From positions 1 through 44,459 of the forward strand of contig NZ_CZJT01000057.1 in the NCBI RefSeq assembly GCF_900010755.1: a stretch of DNA of 44,459 bases, in the 5' to 3' direction. The notes beneath the pieces were generated by a model. The model did no database searches. It saw nothing but the letters and a program-made list of their open reading frames with translations, and was not told the DNA's origin. The position numbers and the translations under genes are program-made. Numbering within the stretch: position 1 is the stretch's first letter; every line of letters starts with the position of its first letter. The stretch is from Paeniglutamicibacter antarcticus (GTDB lineage: Bacteria; Actinomycetota; Actinomycetes; Actinomycetales; Micrococcaceae). Positions 34,815 to 42,508 of the stretch are shown piece by piece.

Positions 34815-36509
34815 TTAGCGAACACGCGCCTTGAGCGCGGCCAGCTGGACGGTTTCCAGCCGCGGGTGCAGCTGGGCATCGCCGGTCACGACCCCGGCGT
34901 GCCAGCTAAGCAGCAGTCCGTCTCCGGTGTCCTCGAGGATTGCCAGGTTGTTCTCGAACCACGGACCTTTGATGCAGTCCCAGCCAAAGGGCGGGTCTGG
35001 CACATGCGATTTGCGCGCCATCCACGCCCCAAACGGTACGGCCGGCCCCAGCGCGGTGACGGCGGCGAAATAGCGCAGGAAACGCGGTAACGGGTTGCGA
35101 ATCGGCGAACAGACTGCTTGCAGGATTCTGCTGCCGCCCTGCCGGGTGACCTCGGAAACGTAGGAAAAGTGCACGTCCCCGGAGAGGAAGGTGATGCTCT
35201 GCGGGGCCGGCCCGCGTGTGCCGTCGGCGACCTCGCTGGCCAACCTGGACACCTCCTGAAAGCTGCTTTGGAATGCGGCCCAATGTTCAAGGTCCGCCAT
35301 CCGGCGCAGGCGCTCCCCGGCCCAGGCCCGGAAGCGCCCGCGGTCTCCCGTGGAGATGGCCTCGTCCCAGGATTCGAGATGGTGCAGGCCCATGGGCAGC
35401 AGGAACGGCAGTGAGGTGCCGATCAACACGTGGCGGAAGCCGCCGCGCAGCCGCTCGTTGAACCAGGCAAGTTCCGCGTCATCCAGCAGGGCCCGGTGTT
35501 CGGGATCGAGCCTGCGCGAGGCGCGGGAATCCAGCATGATCAGGCGGATACCGCCCCAATCTCGGCAATAGCTCCAACAGTAGGATTCCGGTGCTGCATC
35601 CGTGCGCTGGGCGAAGGTGTCAAGTTCGAGGGTCAGATCCAGCTCGCCGGGACCCGTATGGGCGGCGATGAGCCGCCACAGCGGATCCCGTGCCCGCTGG
35701 GCAGTGGAAAGGTTCCCCAGGTGTTGGTAGATCCAGTACGAACCGAGGCCGGCAACGATGCGCTGGTGCCACCATTGCGTCCGGTCCATCGCGCGCTTCC
35801 AGCCAATGGAGGAGTTCCAGTCGTCGCGGATGTCATGGTCATCAAAGATCATGGCGCTGGACAGGGTTGCCAACAGCCAGCGGTTGGCCGGGTCCGACCA
35901 CGCCAACCGGTACAGATGGGCGTATTCCTCGAAGTCCTTGAGCTCGGCCCCGGGTTCCTTCCTGATGTCGCGCCGGGCGCGAATGAAATCCTGCATTTGC
36001 TCGCTGGTGGAATCGGCATAGACCTGGTCCCCGAGGAAGAGCACCAGGTCTGGCCAGGGGCCGTGCCCGGGTGCAGCCATCGACAAGGCGTAGGCGCGCA
36101 GCGCATCAACGCCGTGCGAGCGGTTGCCCGCAGCGTCGTGCGGAACACTGGTGCGGCAGGATCCGAAGGCAATCCGGGCCTTCTTGGCCGGGTCCAGGGT
36201 GGCGATCACCGATCCGGGGAAACCGTCCTCGACCGGCCAGGCGGAAGCCCCGTCCAGGTGCACGGTGTAGGGGTTCACGCTTGCCGGGGCCAATCCGGAG
36301 ACCTCGACGAGCGCGTAATGATGACCATGCGCGGCAAACGTCGGAGCCTGCCACTTTCGGGTTCCGCAGCGTACTTCGACGGTGCAAGCCAGTGAGGTTT
36401 CGACCCAGACGCTGGCGCTGGTGTGATCCACATACCGAAGCATCGGGCCGAGCAACAGGACGGAGGAGGGCCGCGGGTTTGCCCCCACGGGGGTTGATCC
36501 ACTGGACAT
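34815..36509 (-). CDS. PhoD-like alkaline phosphatase, without signal peptide
   Basis: A 564-aa metallophosphoesterase of the PhoD family (phosphodiester and phosphomonoester hydrolysis). An N-terminal fibronectin-like part (VDHTSASVWVETSLACTVEV) precedes the catalytic domain with FGSCRTSVPH, LFLGDQVYADSTSEQM, MIFDDHDIRDDWN, LIMLDSRASRRLDP and LSGDVHFSYVSEV. Classical PhoD is Tat-exported; this one begins directly with the domain and shows no twin-arginine signal, so it is probably cytoplasmic. ATG at 36509 has GGGAG six bases upstream; a frame to 36692 is open but unlikely. Confidence 0.87.
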   Translation of the reverse strand: MSSGSTPVGANPRPSSVLLLGPMLRYVDHTSASVWVETSLACTVEVRCGTRKWQAPTFAAHGHHYALVEVSGLAPASVNPYTVHLDGASAWPVEDGFPGSVIATLDPAKKARIAFGSCRTSVPHDAAGNRSHGVDALRAYALSMAAPGHGPWPDLVLFLGDQVYADSTSEQMQDFIRARRDIRKEPGAELKDFEEYAHLYRLAWSDPANRWLLATLSSAMIFDDHDIRDDWNSSIGWKRAMDRTQWWHQRIVAGLGSYWIYQHLGNLSTAQRARDPLWRLIAAHTGPGELDLTLELDTFAQRTDAAPESYCWSYCRDWGGIRLIMLDSRASRRLDPEHRALLDDAELAWFNERLRGGFRHVLIGTSLPFLLPMGLHHLESWDEAISTGDRGRFRAWAGERLRRMADLEHWAAFQSSFQEVSRLASEVADGTRGPAPQSITFLSGDVHFSYVSEVTRQGGSRILQAVCSPIRNPLPRFLRYFAAVTALGPAVPFGAWMARKSHVPDPPFGWDCIKGPWFENNLAILEDTGDGLLLSWHAGVVTGDAQLHPRLETVQLAALKARVR

Positions 36510-36706
36510 CGAGTCTCCCTGCCTTCGCGCTGGTGCCGATGAACCCAGAATGGCACATGCGTGTCGCCCGAAACAGGCCCGCGTCCACCGGTCATCGGAA
36601 TCCGGAGGGTCACACCGCCGGGAGCGGTTTTTAGGCAACGTCTCGAAACACCAGGTGACCCCGGTGGTCACGCATCGTCGGGCCATGACCAACTAGGCTG
36701 AATTCC

Positions 36707-38146
36707 ATGAGCCACAGCACTTCACAAGGCCCGCCTAAACCCACGCTCGGGCCGGTACGCATCAACGTGCCCAGCCGGAGTGATTCCTTCCTGCGCAAAT
36801 TTACGGAAGTGATTGGCGGACCGCTGGGCCGGCACTCGAGCCCCGGACGCATCAGCCCCGGGTTTTTCACCGTCGAACGGGTCCTGGTCATCTTCACGGT
36901 GATTGCCGCGTTGCTCGCCGTTGCCTCAAAGAACGCCTGCCGGATGAACGGATGGGGCGGCACCAATTCCTTTGCGTGGGCTTGCTATTCGGACTGGACC
37001 TCGCTGTTCCATGCCAGGGGTTTCGCCGAGAACCCCTTCGCCCCGTTTGCCGCTGGCGCCCAGTTTGAATACCCGGTGCTGATGTCTGTGGTCGCATCTC
37101 TCACCGCCTGGATGATTCCGGCGGGGGAGTATGACCGGGCGCTCGCCTTTTTCGACCTGAACTTCCTGATGGTGGTGGGCCTCTGGCTGGTGGTGGTCAT
37201 TGCCACGGCCCGCACCGCAGGACGGCGCCCCTGGGATGCGGCCATGGTGGCGTTGGGGCCGGGCATCATCCTTGCCTCAACCATCAACTGGGACATGTGG
37301 GCGGTTGCCTTCCTGGCCTTGGCCTTGCTTGCCTGGTCGCGTGAAAAACCGTTCCTGGCCGGGGTGCTCATCGGTTTGGGCACCGCCATGAAACTCTTCC
37401 CGATCCTCTTCTTCGGTGCTGTCATTGTGCTGGCGATCCGCACCGGACGCTACAAGCCGCTGTGGGTGTCCTTGGGTGGGGCCGCCCTGTCATGGACGGC
37501 GGTGAACCTGCCGCTGGCGATCGTGAACTTCGACGCGTGGAAGCACTTTTTCACCTTCACCGAAGACCGTGGTGCGGGGCTTTCATCCTTCTGGCACATC
37601 TGGAATGTCACTGCCGCAGCGGTTCCGGGCATGGGCGACCTTGATGCTTCGCTGATCAACGCATTGGCCCTTGGATTGTTCGTGGCCAGCTGCGCCGGCA
37701 TCCTCTACATGGGGTTGCGGGCACCAGTTGTTCCGAGGCTGAGCCAGCTGGTGTTCTTGATCGTCGCCTCCTTCGTCATGTTCAACAAGGTCTACTCGCC
37801 GCAGTTCGTCGTGTGGCTGATCCCGCTTGCCGCACTGGCCTGGCCCAAGTGGAAAGACTTCCTGATCTGGCAGCTCTTTGAGGTGCTGCACTTCTGGGCG
37901 ATCTGGATGTACCTGTACGCCTCCACCGCTGACATCAAACCCTCAAACACGTTCCCCACGTCCTTCTACGTGTTGGCGGTGTTGGGCCACATGGTCGCCA
38001 CCGGATACCTGATGTACAAGGTCAGTGAATCGATGTTCAAACCCGAGCTGGATCCGGTGCGCCGCACCGGGCAGTTCGACCCGCAGGCAGGCGCCTTCGC
38101 GGGCGCCCCCGACAGGTTCGTATTAGGAGCAAAACGTGGCGCATGA
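36707..38146 (+). CDS. GT87 (DUF2029) family polyprenol-dependent mannosyltransferase-like membrane protein
   Basis: A 479-aa protein with about ten transmembrane helices and a 60-residue cytoplasmic N-terminus. It has GFAENPFAPFAAGAQFEYPV in the first large loop, the family's NWDMWAVAFLALALLAWSREK and GLGTAMKLFPILF in the middle, and YSPQFVVWLIPLAALAW towards the end. Actinobacterial relatives transfer mannose from polyprenyl phosphate in lipoglycan assembly; the acceptor here is unknown. It overlaps the next gene by 11 bp, indicating a two-gene operon. Confidence 0.82.
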   Translation: MSHSTSQGPPKPTLGPVRINVPSRSDSFLRKFTEVIGGPLGRHSSPGRISPGFFTVERVLVIFTVIAALLAVASKNACRMNGWGGTNSFAWACYSDWTSLFHARGFAENPFAPFAAGAQFEYPVLMSVVASLTAWMIPAGEYDRALAFFDLNFLMVVGLWLVVVIATARTAGRRPWDAAMVALGPGIILASTINWDMWAVAFLALALLAWSREKPFLAGVLIGLGTAMKLFPILFFGAVIVLAIRTGRYKPLWVSLGGAALSWTAVNLPLAIVNFDAWKHFFTFTEDRGAGLSSFWHIWNVTAAAVPGMGDLDASLINALALGLFVASCAGILYMGLRAPVVPRLSQLVFLIVASFVMFNKVYSPQFVVWLIPLAALAWPKWKDFLIWQLFEVLHFWAIWMYLYASTADIKPSNTFPTSFYVLAVLGHMVATGYLMYKVSESMFKPELDPVRRTGQFDPQAGAFAGAPDRFVLGAKRGA

Positions 38147-39557
38147 CGCGGCCGTCATCGGGGCCGGGCCCAACGGGTTGGCCGCTGCGCTGACCCTGGC
38201 CCGGGCAGGGCTGAAGGTCAGGCTCATTGAACGCAATCCAACAGTGGGTGGGGCCGCCCGCACCGCGGAACTCGGCTACCCCGGGGCCGTGCACGACCTG
38301 GGCTCCGCGGTGCACCCGATGTCCCTGGTGTCCCCGTTCTTCGCGCACATCGGCTTGCGTGAGCGCGTCGAGTTCGTGGTCCCGGAGATTTCCTTCGCGC
38401 ATCCGCTGGCCGACGGGCGGGCCGGCATCGGCTGGCGCGACCTGGCGCGAACCGTCGACGCACTGGGTCCCGGGGGCCGGGGCTACCAGCGGATTTTCGG
38501 ACCCGTGGTCGAGCGCATGGAGGCCACTGCGGACCTGCTGCTGCACCCGCTGCTGCGCATTCCCAAGCAGTTCGGGGCGCTGAGTGTGTTCGGGCTGCGT
38601 GCCGCGCAACTCATGGTTCCCCGGCTCGGAACCAGCGAGCTGGCAGCGGCAATGATTGCCGGATGCGGTGCACACACCGCCGGCGGCGGGCACGGCCCCT
38701 CGGCAACCGGCGCCGGGCTTTTTCTGGGTGCCACCGCGCACAGCGGCGGCTGGCCGATCCCGATGGGTGGTTCCCAAGCCATTTCCAACGCGCTTGCAAC
38801 CATGTTCACCGAAGCGGGCGGCAGCATAGAGCTGGACACCGAGGTCACCGAGTTGGCCCACATCCCGGAAAAAACCGTCCTCTTCGACACCTCCCCGGAG
38901 GCCATGGCCACGATCGCCGGGGCCCGGCTGCCGGAGAAATACGGCAAACGGCTTCTGGCCACACGCCGGGCACCGGGTTCGTGCGTCATCCACTATGTGC
39001 TGAACGCCCCCGTCCCCTGGCGGAATGCCGAGTTGGCCGATGCCGGCACCGTGCACCTGGGCGGAACCGCGGCACAGATCGGCCGCGAGGAACGCCGGGT
39101 GCGCACCGGTACCTCCGCGGCACCGTACGCAATCATTTCCCAGCCAAGCCGTTTTGACCCCAGCCGCGCACCGGAGGGCAAACACGTGCTCTGGGCCTAC
39201 TGCCACGTGCCCAATGGGGATCCAAGTGACATGACTGAGGCGATGAACCGGCAAATCGAGGCTGTCGCGCCCGGCTTCACCGACACCATTGAATACTCCG
39301 AGGCGGTCACGGCCCCCGGGCTGCAGGCCCAAAACCCGAACCTGGTGGGCGGGGACCTGAGCGGCGGCATGACGGACATGCTCGGCATGCTCGTTCGTCC
39401 AACCCTGTCCGCCGATCCGTGGTCCACCCCGGCCCAGGGGCTGTACCTGGCCTCGAGCTCCACTCCACCGGGCCCCGCGGTCCACGGCATGAACGGCTAC
39501 CTGGCCGCGCAAAGTGCGCTGCGCCGTGAATTCGGGATCGCCGGCCCGCGGCAGTGA
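38136..39557 (+). CDS. Phytoene dehydrogenase-like FAD-dependent oxidoreductase
   Basis: A 473-aa flavoprotein of the carotenoid desaturase/PDH-like group. The FAD site is AVIGAGPNGLAAALTLARAG with ERNPTVGGAARTAE after it. Also visible are the middle TAHSGGWPIPMGGSQAISNA and the C-terminal FAD segment GLYLASSSTPPGPAVHGMNG. No carotenoid genes are nearby, so the substrate is unknown. Start is GTG with AGGAG seven bases upstream, located inside the GT87 gene (11-bp overlap), implying translational coupling. Confidence 0.85.
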   Translation: MAHDAAVIGAGPNGLAAALTLARAGLKVRLIERNPTVGGAARTAELGYPGAVHDLGSAVHPMSLVSPFFAHIGLRERVEFVVPEISFAHPLADGRAGIGWRDLARTVDALGPGGRGYQRIFGPVVERMEATADLLLHPLLRIPKQFGALSVFGLRAAQLMVPRLGTSELAAAMIAGCGAHTAGGGHGPSATGAGLFLGATAHSGGWPIPMGGSQAISNALATMFTEAGGSIELDTEVTELAHIPEKTVLFDTSPEAMATIAGARLPEKYGKRLLATRRAPGSCVIHYVLNAPVPWRNAELADAGTVHLGGTAAQIGREERRVRTGTSAAPYAIISQPSRFDPSRAPEGKHVLWAYCHVPNGDPSDMTEAMNRQIEAVAPGFTDTIEYSEAVTAPGLQAQNPNLVGGDLSGGMTDMLGMLVRPTLSADPWSTPAQGLYLASSSTPPGPAVHGMNGYLAAQSALRREFGIAGPRQ

Positions 39558-40332
39558 TCCGCGGCGACGTCTAGCGAAAAAATGGACGTACACAGGATTT
39601 TTCGTGTACATCCCCAGGCATCAGCGGTTCGGCTTCGGCCCCGGCTGAGGGCCGAGGTCTGAGGATGATCCGAACGGAATTCACCTTAAGGGGATCAGCC
39701 AGCGCTGAGTGTCCCAGTTAGCGCCCGCCCCATCACCGGGCCTTTCCCGGGCGGGTCATACGGGAATATGTTTCCTGCGGAAAGACGCATCCCAAAAACC
39801 CCTTGGAAGTGTCTCGCAAACGCTCGCTACCGGGAACCTCCATCGTTGAATGCCAGTTGGGAAACTCAATGGCCAGAAAATATTGGGTCACACCATGATG
39901 GATCTGCATCGATCCTGCCAACGAGCACAGGACCGGCAAATATCCATGATAAAACCTGCGTTGGTCATTGGCGGTTGAGGGTGACCAAGCTTGCCGATGA
40001 GTGGGACATCAATCTGCTCCGACCGCTCGTTTCGTTTGTGAGAATCTCATCAGTCTCACGAGAGTCGAGAGAAGGACTTCTGCACTCGTTCAAGAGTTCT
40101 TAGCAGGCCGGACAATGCGTCAAATGACTTGACTTGATAGTTGCCGCACAGCATTGATGCCGGGCGAATGATCGTCTCGCATTCACGTTTCGAAGATTCA
40201 ACTTTCGGTGATGGGGGCGAGGAGTTACCGCCTGAAAATTGTGGAACAGGTCCTTTCGGGTGGATTGCTGTGTCACCCAATTTACCTCGATACGGTTCTC
40301 CAAAGCTCTAGTCCTGTCGAATAATAAGAAAG
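39558..40332. other. Intergenic region with two hairpins, no convincing gene
   Basis: A stem at 39584-39613 (GGA-c-GTACAC / GTGTAC-a-TCC, 10-nt loop) follows the oxidoreductase stop by 26 bp and may terminate it. A second CCCGCCC/GGGCGGG stem lies at 39724-39755. Minus-strand frames near 39733-39939 and 40056-40280 are open but have no recognisable protein or ribosome binding site. The DNA becomes AT-richer toward the peptide operon. Confidence 0.5.
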
Positions 40333-40366
40333 TGTGTACTTAAGTACATATGTACTTTTGTACACA
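40333..40366. promoter_or_regulatory. 34-bp near-perfect palindrome upstream of the peptide operon
   Basis: The left half TGTGTACTTAAGTACAT is mirrored by ATGTACTTTTGTACACA with 2 mismatches in 17, around a central CATATG. It contains four GTAC cores. A TTGACA (40388-40393) lies 21 bp downstream, so this is well placed to control transcription of the operon. Confidence 0.75.
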
Positions 40367-40387
40367 TTCGAACAGGCATTCATGGGC

Positions 40388-40393
40388 TTGACA
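40388..40393 (+). promoter_or_regulatory. Consensus -35 hexamer of the peptide operon
   Basis: TTGACA, the sigma-70-type optimum. Possible -10 elements (ATGGAT or GGATAT) follow at 17-19 bp. A further TATAAA at about 40483 could drive a second start close to the gene. Confidence 0.45.
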
Positions 40394-40514
40394 TCTTAAA
40401 TTTACTTCGAATGGATATCGAATCTTTGCGTTATTAAAATTTGGCAACTTTGATGTGCTATGTTGCTGCACACGGTCTATAAAATTAGGCCGAAGAAAGT
40501 TGGAAGGAAGTAAC

Positions 40515-40871
40515 ATGTCAACCCTCGCACCTGAGCTAGTGCATGAAACCTGCGCCATTCAGCCGATGCCTTCTAGGGCCAAAACCTCATTGGCGGACAC
40601 GGCTGCAGTGGCCACGATGGCTTCGTATTTGATGTTCAACAAGATTCTCGAAGCAAGCGCTCACCCGGTCGAAACCGCGAAGAACCTATCTTCACGAAAG
40701 AACGATGCCGGGCCTCTCGTAGTCATCTTTGTGATTGCCATTGCCGTACTGTTGGTCCTTGCCGCAGCGATCAGCGTGGCCGTCGTTATCCTTTGTGCCC
40801 AGAAGGGAATGAACCTGGAATGGTACGTAAAAACCAGCTGGTTCGAAGTTAAGGTTGCCTGCCGAAGGTAA
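40515..40871 (+). CDS. Candidate precursor peptide with one transmembrane segment (118 aa)
   Basis: Strong ribosome binding site (GGAAGGAAG) before ATG. Residues 1-65 are a soluble leader-like part (MSTLAPELVHETCAIQPMPS, a helical ATMASYLMFNKILEASAH). Residues 67-93 form one very hydrophobic helix (GPLVVIFVIAIAVLLVLAAA). The tail carries Cys94 and Cys116 (LCAQKGMNLEWYVKTSWFEV, end ACRR), which could form a disulfide loop. It is the first gene of an operon with an M50-like protease and an ABC transporter, which is why I read it as a peptide precursor (bacteriocin or pheromone). No known family recognised; a small membrane protein with another role remains possible. Confidence 0.6.
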   Translation: MSTLAPELVHETCAIQPMPSRAKTSLADTAAVATMASYLMFNKILEASAHPVETAKNLSSRKNDAGPLVVIFVIAIAVLLVLAAAISVAVVILCAQKGMNLEWYVKTSWFEVKVACRR

Positions 40872-40904
40872 TTATTTTATTCGACTCAAGGAAGGGATAT
40901 TGCT

Positions 40905-41213
40905 TTGAGTGCGCAAATTATAAATGGAAATAATGGTGGCGATTCTCAAAGAATTGTCGTTGGGGCTGTCGCAGGTGGTCTCTCTGGGCTCGTGGTTGGG
41001 GCTCTGATCACAATTGCACTTATCGTCTGGGCAGTTGTGCAGATTTCCAACGGGGCTCCGGCTCCGGTCAGCGTTCCGGGTATTGTCGAGGTCAAAATTG
41101 TTGACGATACCATTTCGGCTCAATCGAAATTGGGTGTCATTGTGCCAACCCTAGTCTTGGTCATTGCCGGTTCGTTGAGCGGTTTTCTGATCGCTCGTCG
41201 GTCCAAGGCCTGA
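40905..41213 (+). CDS. Small protein with two membrane helices (102 aa), possible immunity protein or second peptide
   Basis: TTG start with AAGGAAGGG about nine bases upstream; no ATG is available. A short polar N-terminus (MSAQIINGNNGGDSQRI) leads into helix 1, rich in Gly and Ala (VVGAVAGGLSGLVVGALITI, 18-46). A polar loop with several Pro and Val follows (APAPVSVPGIVEVKI), then helix 2 (77-97) and a basic ARRSKA tail. It lies 33 bp after the peptide gene and almost touches the protease gene (TGAGATG). Size and topology suit a bacteriocin immunity protein, but the Gly-rich helix could also be a second secreted peptide. Confidence 0.6.
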   Translation: MSAQIINGNNGGDSQRIVVGAVAGGLSGLVVGALITIALIVWAVVQISNGAPAPVSVPGIVEVKIVDDTISAQSKLGVIVPTLVLVIAGSLSGFLIARRSKA

Positions 41214-41214
41214 G

Positions 41215-41700
41215 ATGGGCGCGGGGATGGACGTTGCCTGGCAAGCGTCTTGGCGGTTCGCTTTGCTGGTCACGGCAGTGCTCTTTGTTCCGTTCGCCCT
41301 GGTGGCGTTCATCCTCGATTCCTTAGCAGGAGCAGGAGGGCCGTTGTGGCTCGTTCCTTGGGTTTTCGGCGTGAGTATCGTTATTCACGAGGCAGGACAC
41401 GTCGTTTCACATCAGTTTCTATGCCCATCAGCGTCTACTGCGCGGTCACTTGGAAGCTGGACGAGTGCTTCGGTGGAACGTCAGGCGCTGCTTTTTCGTG
41501 ACGACATCATTGTTTCGATAACCGGGCCCCTGGCCGGCGCATCTTGCGCAGGATTCGTCTTTCTGATCCCCACCACGATACCGCTGGTCACGTGGTGTGC
41601 GGGGGGCCTGATCGTCGCTTACCACCTATTCAGCCTGCTTCCATTTTCACAAGATGGAAAGCAAGTACTACTGGCATTGAAGGAAAGAACTTATGCTTGA
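41215..41700 (+). CDS. Site-2-protease-like (M50) membrane metalloprotease
   Basis: A 161-aa minimal polytopic protein with about four helices. The zinc motif HEAGH (58-62) lies within the hydrophobic VPWVFGVSIVI helix. The second M50 signature appears as SLLPFSQDGKQVLLALK (140-156), corresponding to NxxPxxxxDG, with the initial Asn replaced by Ser and one residue less. Such proteases cut peptides inside the membrane; in B. subtilis yyd and in pheromone pathways they mature small peptides. The predicted substrate is the 118-aa protein two genes upstream. The stop overlaps the ATPase start by 8 bp. Confidence 0.75.
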   Translation: MGAGMDVAWQASWRFALLVTAVLFVPFALVAFILDSLAGAGGPLWLVPWVFGVSIVIHEAGHVVSHQFLCPSASTARSLGSWTSASVERQALLFRDDIIVSITGPLAGASCAGFVFLIPTTIPLVTWCAGGLIVAYHLFSLLPFSQDGKQVLLALKERTYA

Positions 41701-42508
41701 CAACCCCCTACAGCAGGCTTCATCACCAGGCCTTGTCGCTCGCAATTTAGTTGTCGCCTATGGTCGGGGAGATACGGTACTGCACAACGTCTCTTTCCAA
41801 GCAAAACCAGGCCGGATCACGGCGCTGCTTGGCCCCAACGGATCTGGAAAATCGACATCTATACACGCGCTCTTGGAACTTGTTCCCTGTGCCGCGGGGG
41901 AAGTTCTTCTCGACGATCGTCCAATTGGTCCCCAGCTGAACCAATTCGTTGGGTTTTGCGCAGATGATCTTCCACTCCCCGTTTTGCTAACGGGGCGTGA
42001 GTACATCGAGTTCTGTCTAGACCTGCGTGGGCTCAAGGTCAAGCGGGAGCAGACCGATGAATTGTTTGCGGCGCTCCGACTACTGCAAGCTGCCGATCGC
42101 CTCATCTCAGGCTATAGCCATGGAATGAAGAGAAAGCTACAGCTAATTGCAAATGTAATCCATCGGCCAAAGCTACTGATTTTGGATGAGCCGTTCCGTG
42201 GACTCGATCCCGAAACCGCTGCTGTACTTCGAAGACTCCTAGTGGGATACGCAAATAACGGTGCAATCGTTCTGGTGTCCACGCATGACCTAGCCGTCAC
42301 GCAGTCGCTATGCGATGACGTTGTTATCCTGGGCGATGGGGTCGTGCTGGCTTCTAGCGCTGTGGCGGATGTCCTGCTCGAGGGAAGATATGCTTCGCTC
42401 GAGGACGCGTTCTTGGACATCACAGGGTTGGAAGCTGAAGTAGGAGATTCTGCTTTCAGCTTCCTCAACGCTGTGGGCGCATCTGGCTCTGGGCAGAGCA
42501 ATGACTGA
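41693..42508 (+). CDS. ABC transporter ATP-binding protein of the peptide operon
   Basis: A 271-aa ATPase. Walker A is LLGPNGSGKST (46-55), the Q-loop region CADDLPLPVLLTG, the signature is degenerate (ISGYSHGMKRKLQL instead of LSGGQ), Walker B LLILDEPFRGLDPET and the H-loop STHD. It is of the ABC-2-type exporter class that works with a separate permease. Overlaps with both neighbours (8 bp each) show translational coupling. Likely role: export of the matured peptide or self-protection. Confidence 0.9.
   Translation: MLDNPLQQASSPGLVARNLVVAYGRGDTVLHNVSFQAKPGRITALLGPNGSGKSTSIHALLELVPCAAGEVLLDDRPIGPQLNQFVGFCADDLPLPVLLTGREYIEFCLDLRGLKVKREQTDELFAALRLLQAADRLISGYSHGMKRKLQLIANVIHRPKLLILDEPFRGLDPETAAVLRRLLVGYANNGAIVLVSTHDLAVTQSLCDDVVILGDGVVLASSAVADVLLEGRYASLEDAFLDITGLEAEVGDSAFSFLNAVGASGSGQSND

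Noticed and set aside
39733..39939. Minus-strand frame of 68 codons (MPVLCSLAGSMQIHH...)
   Set aside because: No ribosome binding site, no recognisable domain, and it overlaps a GC-rich hairpin.
40056..40303. Minus-strand frames of 67-74 codons upstream of the peptide operon
   Set aside because: One ends in a helical LLRTLERVQKSFSRLS, but there is no family match or ribosome binding site; too weak to call a regulator.
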